22,519 nt of DNA, from the NCBI GenBank assembly GCA_045589735.1, contig JAZNPQ010000054.1, positions 1 through 22,519 on the forward strand, read 5' to 3'. The notes beneath the pieces were generated by a model. It saw nothing but the letters and a program-made list of their open reading frames with translations. It had not been told where the DNA came from and ran no database searches. A program made the position numbers and the translations under genes. Of this stretch, positions 7,477 through 12,947 are shown one piece after another; within the stretch, counting starts at the first letter, position 1, and each line of letters begins with the position of its first letter. Source of the stretch: RGIG3994 sp045589735. Its GTDB lineage: Bacteria; Bacillota; Clostridia; Oscillospirales; CAG-272.

Positions 7477-8157
7477 ATGAAAAGAGTAGTATGCTTTTTT
7501 TTGACCGTTATAGTTGTTGTACTATTGGTTCCCGTGTCTGTGTCGGCAGAGCAGGTTTATGGGTGCGCGTCAAACGATGAAATGAAAATTGCACTGACCT
7601 TTGATGACGGACCTCACCCGAGGGTCACCAATCAAATACTCGACGTACTCTCAAAATACGGTGTAAAGGCAACGTTTTTTATGGTTGGCGAAAACGTAAA
7701 AAATTATCCCGACACAGCAAAAAGGGTCGTTAGAGAGGGACACGAGATAGGAAACCACACCTATACGCATCCGCATATAAAGAATATGAGTGCCGATGAG
7801 CTTTTGACCGAAATGGCAAAATGCGATAAAGCGATAAAAGATGTAACGGGAGTTAGTTCGGTAAAGCTGTTCAGACCGCCTGAGGGGGTAATAGACAGCG
7901 CGGTCAAGGCAATTTCAAGCGAAAACGGATATTCTATTATACTTTGGCGGATTGACACAAGAGACTGGGCAGGTACTTCGGCTTATGATATAAAAAGCAA
8001 TATTGAAAAAAACGTTGAGACCGGTGACATTATCCTTATGCACGACTATATATCTAAAAAATGTCATACGGTAGAAGCGCTCAACGTAATAATTCCAATG
8101 CTTCTTGAAAAAGGCTACGAATTCGTCACGGTCGGTGAGCTTATAGGAGAGAAATAA
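7477..8157 (+). CDS. Polysaccharide (peptidoglycan) deacetylase, canonical carbohydrate esterase family 4
   Basis: This 226-residue exported enzyme has a signal peptide (residues 1-24, MKRVVCFFLTVIVVVLLVP.. ending near VSA). All five family motifs are visible: TFDDGPHP (Asp43, Asp44), the zinc histidines in HEIGNHTYTH (His94, His98), RPPEG (133-137), DTRDW and ILMHD (His189). It should remove N-acetyl groups from GlcNAc or MurNAc of peptidoglycan or a similar glycan. I chose the ATG at 7477, eight bases after a GGTGG site. A TTG at 7471 overlapping the previous stop (TTGA) is the alternative and adds two residues. Either way it is coupled to the PdaA-type gene, with which it shares one operon. 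Confidence 0.9.
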   Translation: MKRVVCFFLTVIVVVLLVPVSVSAEQVYGCASNDEMKIALTFDDGPHPRVTNQILDVLSKYGVKATFFMVGENVKNYPDTAKRVVREGHEIGNHTYTHPHIKNMSADELLTEMAKCDKAIKDVTGVSSVKLFRPPEGVIDSAVKAISSENGYSIILWRIDTRDWAGTSAYDIKSNIEKNVETGDIILMHDYISKKCHTVEALNVIIPMLLEKGYEFVTVGELIGEK

Positions 8158-8158
8158 T

Positions 8159-8188
8159 AAAAACGAACCCGCCGCAAATTTGCGGCGG
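8159..8188 (-). terminator. Intrinsic terminator of the cysteine-rich protein gene, probably bidirectional
   Basis: A 10-bp perfect GC-rich stem (8169-8178 with 8179-8188, CCGCCGCAAA arm) is followed on the minus strand by GTTCGTTTTTATTATT. The T-tract is on the minus-strand side. On the plus strand the following TTAGTATAATTG is weaker, so termination of the deacetylase operon here is less sure. Confidence 0.8.
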
Positions 8189-8201
8189 TTAGTATAATTG
8201 T

Positions 8202-9050
8202 TCAGCAGCCGCAGCGCTTATCGCTTCGGTCTGCGTGAGAGCTCGACGGGCAGGTGTTTGCGTCATTTGCGCTGACACCGAATTCGCCGACGGGGAACGC
8301 CATTTTGCGGAATACACTGCAAGGATCGTTGTCGCAGGCTTCAACACATTCCTTGTCGGGAACCGAATATTCTGCGGCATTGACCGTAAACTGCGCTGTA
8401 CGTACAAGACGGACGACGGAGAAAATACCGAGAGAAACGGTCAGTATACGGTCATCCTTGCATTCGGCGGGGAATCCGCTGAGACAGGAGCATACCGATT
8501 CGGGAATATCTCCGCAGCCGCAGCAGCAAACGCAAGGACAGCTTATCTTGTCGGCTACCTTTATGCCGAGAACGACGGGGTCAACCACCTCAACGATGGC
8601 GACAGGTACGTTTCTGTGGCACATACCGGGGACGGGAAGAGAACAGAAGCTCGAATCGTCGGGATTACTGCGGAAAACGCTTGAAACGCTCTCCCCACCG
8701 TAAAGCACGACGTTTTTGTCAAGGACGGCAATACCGTCAAATTCCTGAGAGCGTCCGTTTGCCACGCAAGCCTCGAAAACGAGCTTGACAAAGTAACGGA
8801 TAGATACCGAATAGAAGCCTCTGTTGAATTGGATGGGATCAACGCCGATAGCCGTCCAGACGATCTCGGCGTCACGTGCGCGAACCGCGCTTGTATGAGC
8901 GATAATATCGTTACCGCAGTCGGTCAGATATACGCGGACATTTTCAAAGCAATCGCGGTCACGGCAGGAATCGAGAATACGGTTAGTCTCGATACAGACA
9001 GTTTCCCGCGACGGAGTCGCGCTGCCGCAGGGGAATCTGCAATCTGCCAT
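8202..9050 (-). CDS. Cysteine-rich protein of unknown function
   Basis: This 282-residue protein contains 24 cysteines (8.5%) and has no signal peptide or membrane helix. It starts MADCRFPCG, continues with a compact conserved-looking block (residues 15-48, ETVCIETNRILDSCRDRDCF and VYLTDCG), a strand-rich middle (about 60-125), a cysteine cluster SCPCVCCCGCG (C171-C179), then VCSC, and ends RCGC. The start is fixed by a perfect AGGAGG eight bases before the ATG at 9050; an in-frame ATG at 9137 would add 29 unrelated residues. I recall similar proteins, annotated as hypothetical, in spore-forming Clostridia. Cysteine-rich clusters of this kind occur in spore-coat or metal-binding proteins, but no function can be read here. 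It is a single-gene unit. Two stacked short hairpins (9075-9105) lie in its leader, and no housekeeping promoter is obvious. Confidence 0.85.
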   Translation of the reverse strand: MADCRFPCGSATPSRETVCIETNRILDSCRDRDCFENVRVYLTDCGNDIIAHTSAVRARDAEIVWTAIGVDPIQFNRGFYSVSIRYFVKLVFEACVANGRSQEFDGIAVLDKNVVLYGGESVSSVFRSNPDDSSFCSLPVPGMCHRNVPVAIVEVVDPVVLGIKVADKISCPCVCCCGCGDIPESVCSCLSGFPAECKDDRILTVSLGIFSVVRLVRTAQFTVNAAEYSVPDKECVEACDNDPCSVFRKMAFPVGEFGVSANDANTCPSSSHADRSDKRCGC

Positions 9051-9074
9051 AATAAAACCTCCTACAAAAGATAT

Positions 9075-9105
9075 AAGGATACCGCCACAGGCGGCGTCTT
9101 TCCTT
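9075..9105 (-). other. Two-tier inverted repeat in the leader of the cysteine-rich gene
   Basis: An inner stem (CCGCC 9082-9086 with GGCGG 9090-9094, loop of three) is enclosed by an outer stem (AAGGA 9075-9079 with TCCTT 9101-9105). It sits 25-55 bases before the start codon. A CATAAGAT element on the minus strand (9116-9109) loosely resembles the -10 of mother-cell sigma-E promoters, but I see no convincing -35. Confidence 0.35.
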
Positions 9106-9225
9106 AACATCTTATGCGAGGTAATGTAAAATGACACAGAAAAAAAGCGAAGTGAGTCGAAAAATCATAATAAAGACAGAACATAATAAAAAGATAAAAT
9201 AATGTAATTTTTATTTTAAAACCAC

Positions 9226-9254
9226 TTGACAAAGGAAAATGTTTGTGGTATCAT
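9226..9254 (+). promoter_or_regulatory. Promoter of tRNA-Ala
   Basis: TTGACA (9226-9231), a 17-base spacer and TATCAT (9249-9254) end 11 bases before the mature tRNA 5' end. Confidence 0.88.
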
Positions 9255-9265
9255 ATACGAGTCTT

Positions 9266-9341
9266 GGGGCATTAGCGCAGTTGGGAGCGCACAACACTGG
9301 CAGTGTTGGGGTCAGGGGTTCGAATCCCCTATGCTCCACCA
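9266..9341 (+). tRNA. tRNA-Ala (anticodon GGC)
   Basis: The 76-base cloverleaf has an acceptor GGGGCAT paired with ATGCTCC, a D-arm GCGC/GCGC, an anticodon stem CAACA/TGTTG with loop CTGGCAG (anticodon 9299-9301) and a T-arm AGGGG-TTCGAAT-CCCCT. CCA is encoded. The G3:U70 pair and A73 are the alanine identity elements. It reads GCC and GCU codons. It has its own promoter and terminator, and no other tRNA is next to it. Confidence 0.97.
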
Positions 9342-9382
9342 ACAAAAAGGAACTTTTGTTTACCAAAAGTTCCTTTTTGTTT
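9341..9382 (+). terminator. Intrinsic terminator of tRNA-Ala
   Basis: Arms of 18 bases (9341-9358 and 9364-9381) around loop TTTAC form a stem whose outer part is AACAAAAAG/CTTTTTGTT. It begins at the last base of the tRNA CCA. The T-rich right arm makes it an intrinsic terminator. Confidence 0.9.
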
Positions 9383-9386
9383 ATCG

Positions 9387-9570
9387 AAGCCGCAGGCTTG
9401 GTATATCATCACCGCGCGAAGCGTGGTGTATATCATCAATGGCGCGTTGCGACCTTGTATCTCATCACGCGGTAGCGTGCATCTCCCTGCAGCTTGATGA
9501 TATACAATGCTTCGCATTGATGATATACCGCAACAAGTTGCGGATGATATACAGGGCTGCGCCTTGATTT
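9387..9570. repeat. Array of short hairpins separated by a conserved 10-mer, in mirror orientation
   Basis: Three copies of GTATATCATC or a near copy (9401-9410, 9428-9437, 9457-9466 with one change) lie on the left. Three copies of its complement GATGATATAC (9496-9505, 9519-9528, 9543-9552) lie on the right. Between them are short, mutually different inverted repeats: 9387-9399 AAGCC-GCA-GGCTT, 9411-9427, 9438-9456 (imperfect), 9467-9478 ACGC-GGTA-GCGT, 9506-9518 AATGC-TTC-GCATT, 9529-9542 CGCAAC-AA-GTTGCG and 9553-9565. The centre is a degenerate CTGCAG region near 9487. The spacer is constant while hairpin sequences vary, unlike a CRISPR array or a simple palindrome. No protein is encoded. 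I think similar elements are dispersed in gut Clostridia genomes, but I know no established name. Confidence 0.75.
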
Positions 9571-9592
9571 ATTTGGGAAAGTGTGATATAAT
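9564..9592 (+). promoter_or_regulatory. Putative promoter of the orphan membrane-protein gene
   Basis: TTGATT (9564-9569), a 17-base spacer and TATAAT (9587-9592) lie 24 bases upstream of the ATG at 9616. The -35 box lies at the right edge of the hairpin array, in the position of its terminal degenerate GATGATATAC motif. Confidence 0.65.
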
Positions 9593-9615
9593 AATTTTGG
9601 AAAGGCGGTGGAAAA

Positions 9616-10143
9616 ATGAAAACAGAGTCCAAAAACATATTAACTCGAGAAAACTGTAAGGTAGAGCTTATGCGGTTATTAAAAGAAAGGCTAATGCAAG
9701 ACTCGGTCGTGTTGGCAGTATTACTGTTGATATTTGTTCCGCTTTTTCTTTTATCGATATATTTAGCCAAATATATTTTAATTTTGGGAATTATTTTTGC
9801 TTTGATCTGCATGATTTTTCCTGTTATGTTTGTTTATAAAATTATACGAGATGTGACGTTCTCAAAAGTGATCGAGCAAAATGACTTTTCAATTGTGAAG
9901 GATACTGTTTCTCGCATATCTCTCGATGAATTCCCAAAAAGTTATGACGAAGGTCGTCGTACAGTTAACGTGATTTATTTTGCAAAGCACGGAAGATGTG
10001 TCGCGTCTAAAGTAAGAACTCCCTTTGACCTTTCTGCCTCGGGCGATGAATTTTATCTTGTTGTCCTGCATAAAAAAGAAGAAATTGTCTTTGCCTATAA
10101 TTCCATAATGTACAACTGTAACGAATTGGATGTAACCCTATGA
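9616..10143 (+). CDS. Hypothetical two-helix membrane protein
   Basis: This 175-residue protein is not one I recognise. It has a charged N-terminus (residues 1-30), two adjacent membrane helices (about 31-52 and 54-76, rich in Leu, Ile and Phe) with almost no loop between them, and a cytoplasmic-looking soluble tail of about 95 residues with beta-strand character (for example TVNVIYFAKHGRCVASKV and EFYLVVLHKKEEIVFAYNS). A GGCGGTGG ribosome site precedes the ATG. Base composition is visibly more AT-rich and TTA/TTT-rich than the flanking genes, and it sits between a tRNA with a repeat array and a possible insertion-sequence remnant, which suggests acquired DNA. Its stop codon lies at the edge of that remnant, so the original C-terminus may have been lost. 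Confidence 0.7.
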   Translation: MKTESKNILTRENCKVELMRLLKERLMQDSVVLAVLLLIFVPLFLLSIYLAKYILILGIIFALICMIFPVMFVYKIIRDVTFSKVIEQNDFSIVKDTVSRISLDEFPKSYDEGRRTVNVIYFAKHGRCVASKVRTPFDLSASGDEFYLVVLHKKEEIVFAYNSIMYNCNELDVTL

Positions 10144-10207
10144 CCCCTATGAATCAGACACCTTTTGTTCGTTTTAACCCTTGTTTAGACACTTTTTACT
10201 CGTTTAA
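10141..10207. repeat. Two degenerate tandem repeats resembling an insertion-sequence end
   Basis: Copy one (10141-10177) and copy two (about 10176-10207) share the order ACCC, AGACAC, a T-rich run, TCGTTT, AA (AGACAC at 10156-10161 and 10187-10192). Read on the minus strand this gives AAAAGGTGTCTGATTC, then AGGGGTCA, the kind of sequence found at ends of IS3-family elements. No transposase is present. I regard it as a possible eroded IS end, with low certainty. Confidence 0.35.
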
Positions 10208-10216
10208 GGCAAATAA

Positions 10217-10260
10217 AAAACCGCAATTCAGATACAATAGGGATTGCGGTTTTCTTTTTT
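10217..10260 (+). terminator. Intrinsic terminator after the orphan membrane-protein gene
   Basis: Arms AAAACCGCAAT (10217-10227) and ATTGCGGTTTT (10243-10253) enclose a 15-base loop and are followed by CTTTTTTT. The A-run before the left arm also allows function on the minus strand. Confidence 0.88.
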
Positions 10261-10272
10261 TTATGATATAAT
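10244..10272 (+). promoter_or_regulatory. Putative promoter of the Gfo/Idh/MocA gene
   Basis: TATAAT (10267-10272) is 17 bases from TTGCGG (10244-10249), a weak -35 that lies in the right arm of the preceding terminator. It is 48 bases upstream of the ATG at 10320. The -10 is strong and the -35 matches only its first three bases. Confidence 0.6.
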
Positions 10273-10319
10273 AAACTAACGCTTTTTTGCGACAAAATAA
10301 ACGTTTGAGGAACACGGAT

Positions 10320-11417
10320 ATGAAAATAGGACTTATAGGCTTCGGCTTTATGGGAAAAACGCACGCGTGGTGCGTTGATAATCTTAAATATTTTTATAAG
10401 GATCTGCCATTTGACGCGGAGATAGTAGGTGTTACAACCGGTCACTCAGAAACGGCTGAAAAGGCGGCACGGCTTATAGGCTGCAAGGCGACGGACGAGG
10501 ATTCGCTTATAAACGATCCCGAGGTGGATATTATCGATATATGCACACCGAATATCTATCACTACGAAACTCTTAAAAAGGCAATAGCGGCAGGTAAGCA
10601 CATCTATTGCGAAAAGCCGCTTTGCGTAAGCTATGAGCAGGCGTCGGAGATAGAAAAGCTTGCAAAGGAAAAGGGAATAACAGCACAGATCGTGTTCAAT
10701 AACCGTTTTTTACCTGCCGTTATGAGGGCGAAACAGCTCATTGATGAGGGCAGACTCGGACGTATTCTCAGCTTCAGATGCGAGTATCTTCATGCAAGCG
10801 CGACAGACCCCGACAAAAACGCGGGCTGGAAGCAGAACCGTGACATTTGCGGCGCGGGTACTCTTTTTGACCTCGGTTCGCACGCGGTCGATATGATGTA
10901 CGACCTCTGCGGAGACATAGTTTCTGTCAAGGCAAGTTCTCAGATCGCTTTCCCCGAACGCAAGGGAATGAACGGAGAAATATGGAAGACCAACGCAGAC
11001 GAAGCGTTTTATATGATATGTAAAACAAAAGACGGCGCGGTCGGTACGATAGAGGCAAGTAAGCTGACGGTCGGTTCTAACGACGAGCTAAATTTCTCGG
11101 TATACGGTGAAAAAGGCTCCGTGAAATTTGAAATGATGAATCCAAATTGGCTTCATTTTTACGATGCCACAGCACCCGGCGGCAGTCTTGGCGGTGACAG
11201 AGGCTACACTAGGATCGAATGTTGTGGACGTTACGATGCCCCCGGCGGTATATTTCCGTCGTTTAAAGCCCCGATCGGTTGGCTGAGAGGTCATCTTCAC
11301 AGTATGTACAGCTTCTTAAGCGCGGTTCACGATGGACGTGCGGCTTGCCCCGATTTTACGGACGCGGCGGCAGTTCAGTGCGTGCTTGACATGGCGCTCG
11401 AGGATGACAAAAAATAA
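10320..11417 (+). CDS. Gfo/Idh/MocA-family NAD(P)-dependent oxidoreductase
   Basis: This 365-residue cytoplasmic dehydrogenase has an N-terminal Rossmann fold (GFGFMG glycines at 7, 9 and 12), the family motif EKPLCVS (Glu98-Lys99-Pro100, where the Lys is catalytic) and a C-terminal alpha/beta domain with GTLFDLGSHAVDMMYDLCG, containing the usual Asp and His of the active site. Members oxidise or reduce a sugar, inositol or related polyol. The actual substrate is not readable. The ATG at 10320 has GAGGA eight bases upstream; a longer in-frame start at 10287 adds 11 residues before the Rossmann strand and is unlikely. It stands alone: a terminator precedes it and the pyrH promoter follows. No sugar-transport gene is adjacent. 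Confidence 0.92.
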   Translation: MKIGLIGFGFMGKTHAWCVDNLKYFYKDLPFDAEIVGVTTGHSETAEKAARLIGCKATDEDSLINDPEVDIIDICTPNIYHYETLKKAIAAGKHIYCEKPLCVSYEQASEIEKLAKEKGITAQIVFNNRFLPAVMRAKQLIDEGRLGRILSFRCEYLHASATDPDKNAGWKQNRDICGAGTLFDLGSHAVDMMYDLCGDIVSVKASSQIAFPERKGMNGEIWKTNADEAFYMICKTKDGAVGTIEASKLTVGSNDELNFSVYGEKGSVKFEMMNPNWLHFYDATAPGGSLGGDRGYTRIECCGRYDAPGGIFPSFKAPIGWLRGHLHSMYSFLSAVHDGRAACPDFTDAAAVQCVLDMALEDDKK

Positions 11418-11454
11418 ATATTATATAAATTTTATATAAATTTTCAAATAGGTG

Positions 11455-11483
11455 TTTACAAAATCCAAAAAATAGAGTAAAAT
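11455..11483 (+). promoter_or_regulatory. Promoter at the head of the pyrH-polC cluster
   Basis: TTTACA (11455-11460), a 17-base spacer and TAAAAT (11478-11483) lie 41 bases upstream of pyrH. A second TATAAT (11491-11496) lacks a matching -35. The preceding 37 bases are AT-rich, with a direct repeat of TTATATAAATTT. Confidence 0.8.
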
Positions 11484-11524
11484 ATATCTGTATAATTTAA
11501 AATGGAATTCTATGGAGAACTATC

Positions 11525-12229
11525 ATGCCAAAGTACAAGAGAATCTTACTTAAGCTGTCGGGCGAAGCAATATCCGGCGGACAAAACGGTATACTTGATT
11601 TTAAATTCATTGACCGTATAGCAGACGTGCTTAAAAAATGTGTTAACGACGGCGTTGAGGTTGCTATCATTGTCGGTGCGGGCAACATTTGGAGAGGCGC
11701 AAAGGGAATAGGTATGGACCGTCCGCGCGCTGACAGTATGGGAATGCTTGCGACAATAATCAATGCGCTCGCGCTTGAGGACGAATTCAACAGACAGGGA
11801 CTTCCAACTGTTGCAATGTCGGCTATCGAGATAAACGAGTTTGTTGAGCTTTATAATGCGAACCGAGCAAAGAGATATCTTGAATCGGGTAAGGTCGTTA
11901 TTATCGGCGGAGGTACTGGAGATCCGTATTTTACGACCGACACGGCGGCGGCGCTCCGCGCGGCAGAGCTTAACGTTGATGCGGCGCTTATGGCTAAGAA
12001 TATCGACGGTGTATATACGGCAGACCCGAAGGTCGATCCGACGGCTGTTCGCTACGATGAGCTGACCTATAGCGAGATAATAGACAAGCAGCTTCACGCA
12101 ATAGACCTGACAGCCGCTTGCTTCTGTATGGAAAATCACATTACGACCTACGCATTTGAGCTGAGAGACCCCGAGAATATATACCGCGCGGTCAACGGCG
12201 AAAAGGTCGGTACTGAGATACACAATTAA
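11525..12229 (+). CDS. pyrH: UMP kinase
   Basis: This 234-residue cytoplasmic enzyme phosphorylates UMP to UDP with ATP and feeds UTP, CTP and UDP-sugar synthesis. It belongs to the amino-acid kinase fold: KRILLKLSGEA at the N-terminus (phosphate-binding lysine), GAGNIWRG (residues about 51-58), the UMP-binding region DRPRADSMGMLATIINALAL and GGGTGDPYFTTDTAAALRA, then KNIDGVYTADPK at the nucleotide site. The length is normal for bacterial PyrH. A TGGAGA ribosome site precedes the ATG. It is followed 31 bases later by frr, the standard order in many bacteria, and is the first gene of the large housekeeping cluster. Confidence 0.97.
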   Translation: MPKYKRILLKLSGEAISGGQNGILDFKFIDRIADVLKKCVNDGVEVAIIVGAGNIWRGAKGIGMDRPRADSMGMLATIINALALEDEFNRQGLPTVAMSAIEINEFVELYNANRAKRYLESGKVVIIGGGTGDPYFTTDTAAALRAAELNVDAALMAKNIDGVYTADPKVDPTAVRYDELTYSEIIDKQLHAIDLTAACFCMENHITTYAFELRDPENIYRAVNGEKVGTEIHN

Positions 12230-12260
12230 TTTAAGTAAACAATAATCGGAGGATATAAAT

Positions 12261-12815
12261 ATGAAACTTGACACAAAGGCTTATGAGACGAGAATGCAGA
12301 AGACCATCGGTTCTTTTGAGGAAAACGTTTCGACAATTCGTGCAGGACAGGCAAACCCCGCTGTTCTTGCAAAGGTAATGTTTGAATACTACGGCGCCCC
12401 CACACCTATGAATACTATGGCAGATATCAAGGTCGTTGACAGTAAGACTATCGCTATCACACCTTATGACCGTACAACGCTTAAGGCAATGGAAAAGGCA
12501 ATACTCGCGTCGGATATCGGTATTACACCTACAAACGACGGCTCTGTTATCCGTCTTATTTTCCCGCAACCGACAGAAGAGCGCAGACGTGAGCTTGGCA
12601 AGCAGGTTCAGAAGTATGCAGAGGACGCAAAGGTTGCGGTAAGAAATATTCGCCGTGACGCGAACGACGATACGAAGAAGCAGAAAAAAGACGGCGATAT
12701 GACCGAGGATGAGGCAAAGCAGTCCGATAAGCTGGTTCAGGATCTTACGGATAAGTACATCAAAAAAATAGAAGAGCTTGCGGCGAAAAAAGAAGCCGAG
12801 ATAATGAAGATCTGA
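12261..12815 (+). CDS. frr: Ribosome recycling factor
   Basis: This 184-residue protein splits post-termination ribosomes together with EF-G. The two-domain layout is visible: a helical N-terminus with STIRAGQANPAVL (conserved RxGRA/N-like loop), a small beta domain (about residues 31-104, EYYGAPTPMNTMADIKV and PYDRTTLKAMEKAI), then two long helices containing VRNIRRDANDDTKK. The length is exactly that of the family (about 185). A GGAGGA ribosome site is seven bases before the ATG. It is co-transcribed with pyrH. After the stop there is a large hairpin, so readthrough into uppS may be partial. Confidence 0.97.
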   Translation: MKLDTKAYETRMQKTIGSFEENVSTIRAGQANPAVLAKVMFEYYGAPTPMNTMADIKVVDSKTIAITPYDRTTLKAMEKAILASDIGITPTNDGSVIRLIFPQPTEERRRELGKQVQKYAEDAKVAVRNIRRDANDDTKKQKKDGDMTEDEAKQSDKLVQDLTDKYIKKIEELAAKKEAEIMKI

Positions 12816-12825
12816 TTTTTTTATA

Positions 12826-12928
12826 AAAGCCCTTGGGCGATACTCTATCGGTTTTGACAAACGGGAGTATCGCCAAGGCTTTATTTAAAACTTTTTAATT
12901 ACGTTTTGCGGTGGTGACCGCGAAAAAC
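12826..12928 (+). terminator. Hairpins between frr and uppS (possible partial terminator or leader)
   Basis: A long stem (12826-12845 with 12865-12882, AAAGCC...GATACTC arm, two bulges) has a 19-base loop and is followed by a weak T-run (TTTATTT). A second, smaller stem (GCGGT 12908-12912 with ACCGC 12917-12921, extended by TTTT and AAAA flanks) sits 20-40 bases before uppS. With no clear promoter in the 132-base gap, the first is best read as a readthrough terminator or mRNA-processing structure. Confidence 0.6.
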
Positions 12929-12947
12929 ATAAAGAAAGTGTGTAAAT

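Noticed and set aside
8235..8703. Two long plus-strand open frames opposite the cysteine-rich gene
   Set aside because: No ribosome site and no family features; they are shadows of the cysteine-codon-rich minus-strand gene.
9051..9137. Longer start of the cysteine-rich protein at 9137
   Set aside because: The AGGAGG before the ATG at 9050 and the abrupt change in composition favour the shorter form; the extension overlaps the leader hairpins.
9387..9570. CRISPR array
   Set aside because: The repeated unit is only 10 bases, it flips orientation at the centre, and the intervening segments are self-complementary rather than unique spacers; no cas genes are present.
9326..10151. CCCCTATG shared by the tRNA-Ala 3' end (9326-9333) and 10144-10151 as attachment sites of an integrated element
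   Set aside because: Only 8 bases match, with no integrase gene between them; chance or IS-end similarity is enough to explain it.
11418..11454. Terminator after the Gfo/Idh/MocA gene
   Set aside because: The AT-rich repeats form no GC-containing stem, so I do not call a terminator there.
12854..12859. TTGACA inside the loop of the frr hairpin as a uppS promoter
   Set aside because: The sequence 17 bases on (GGCTTT) is not a -10, and 21 bases gives only a poor TTATTT.
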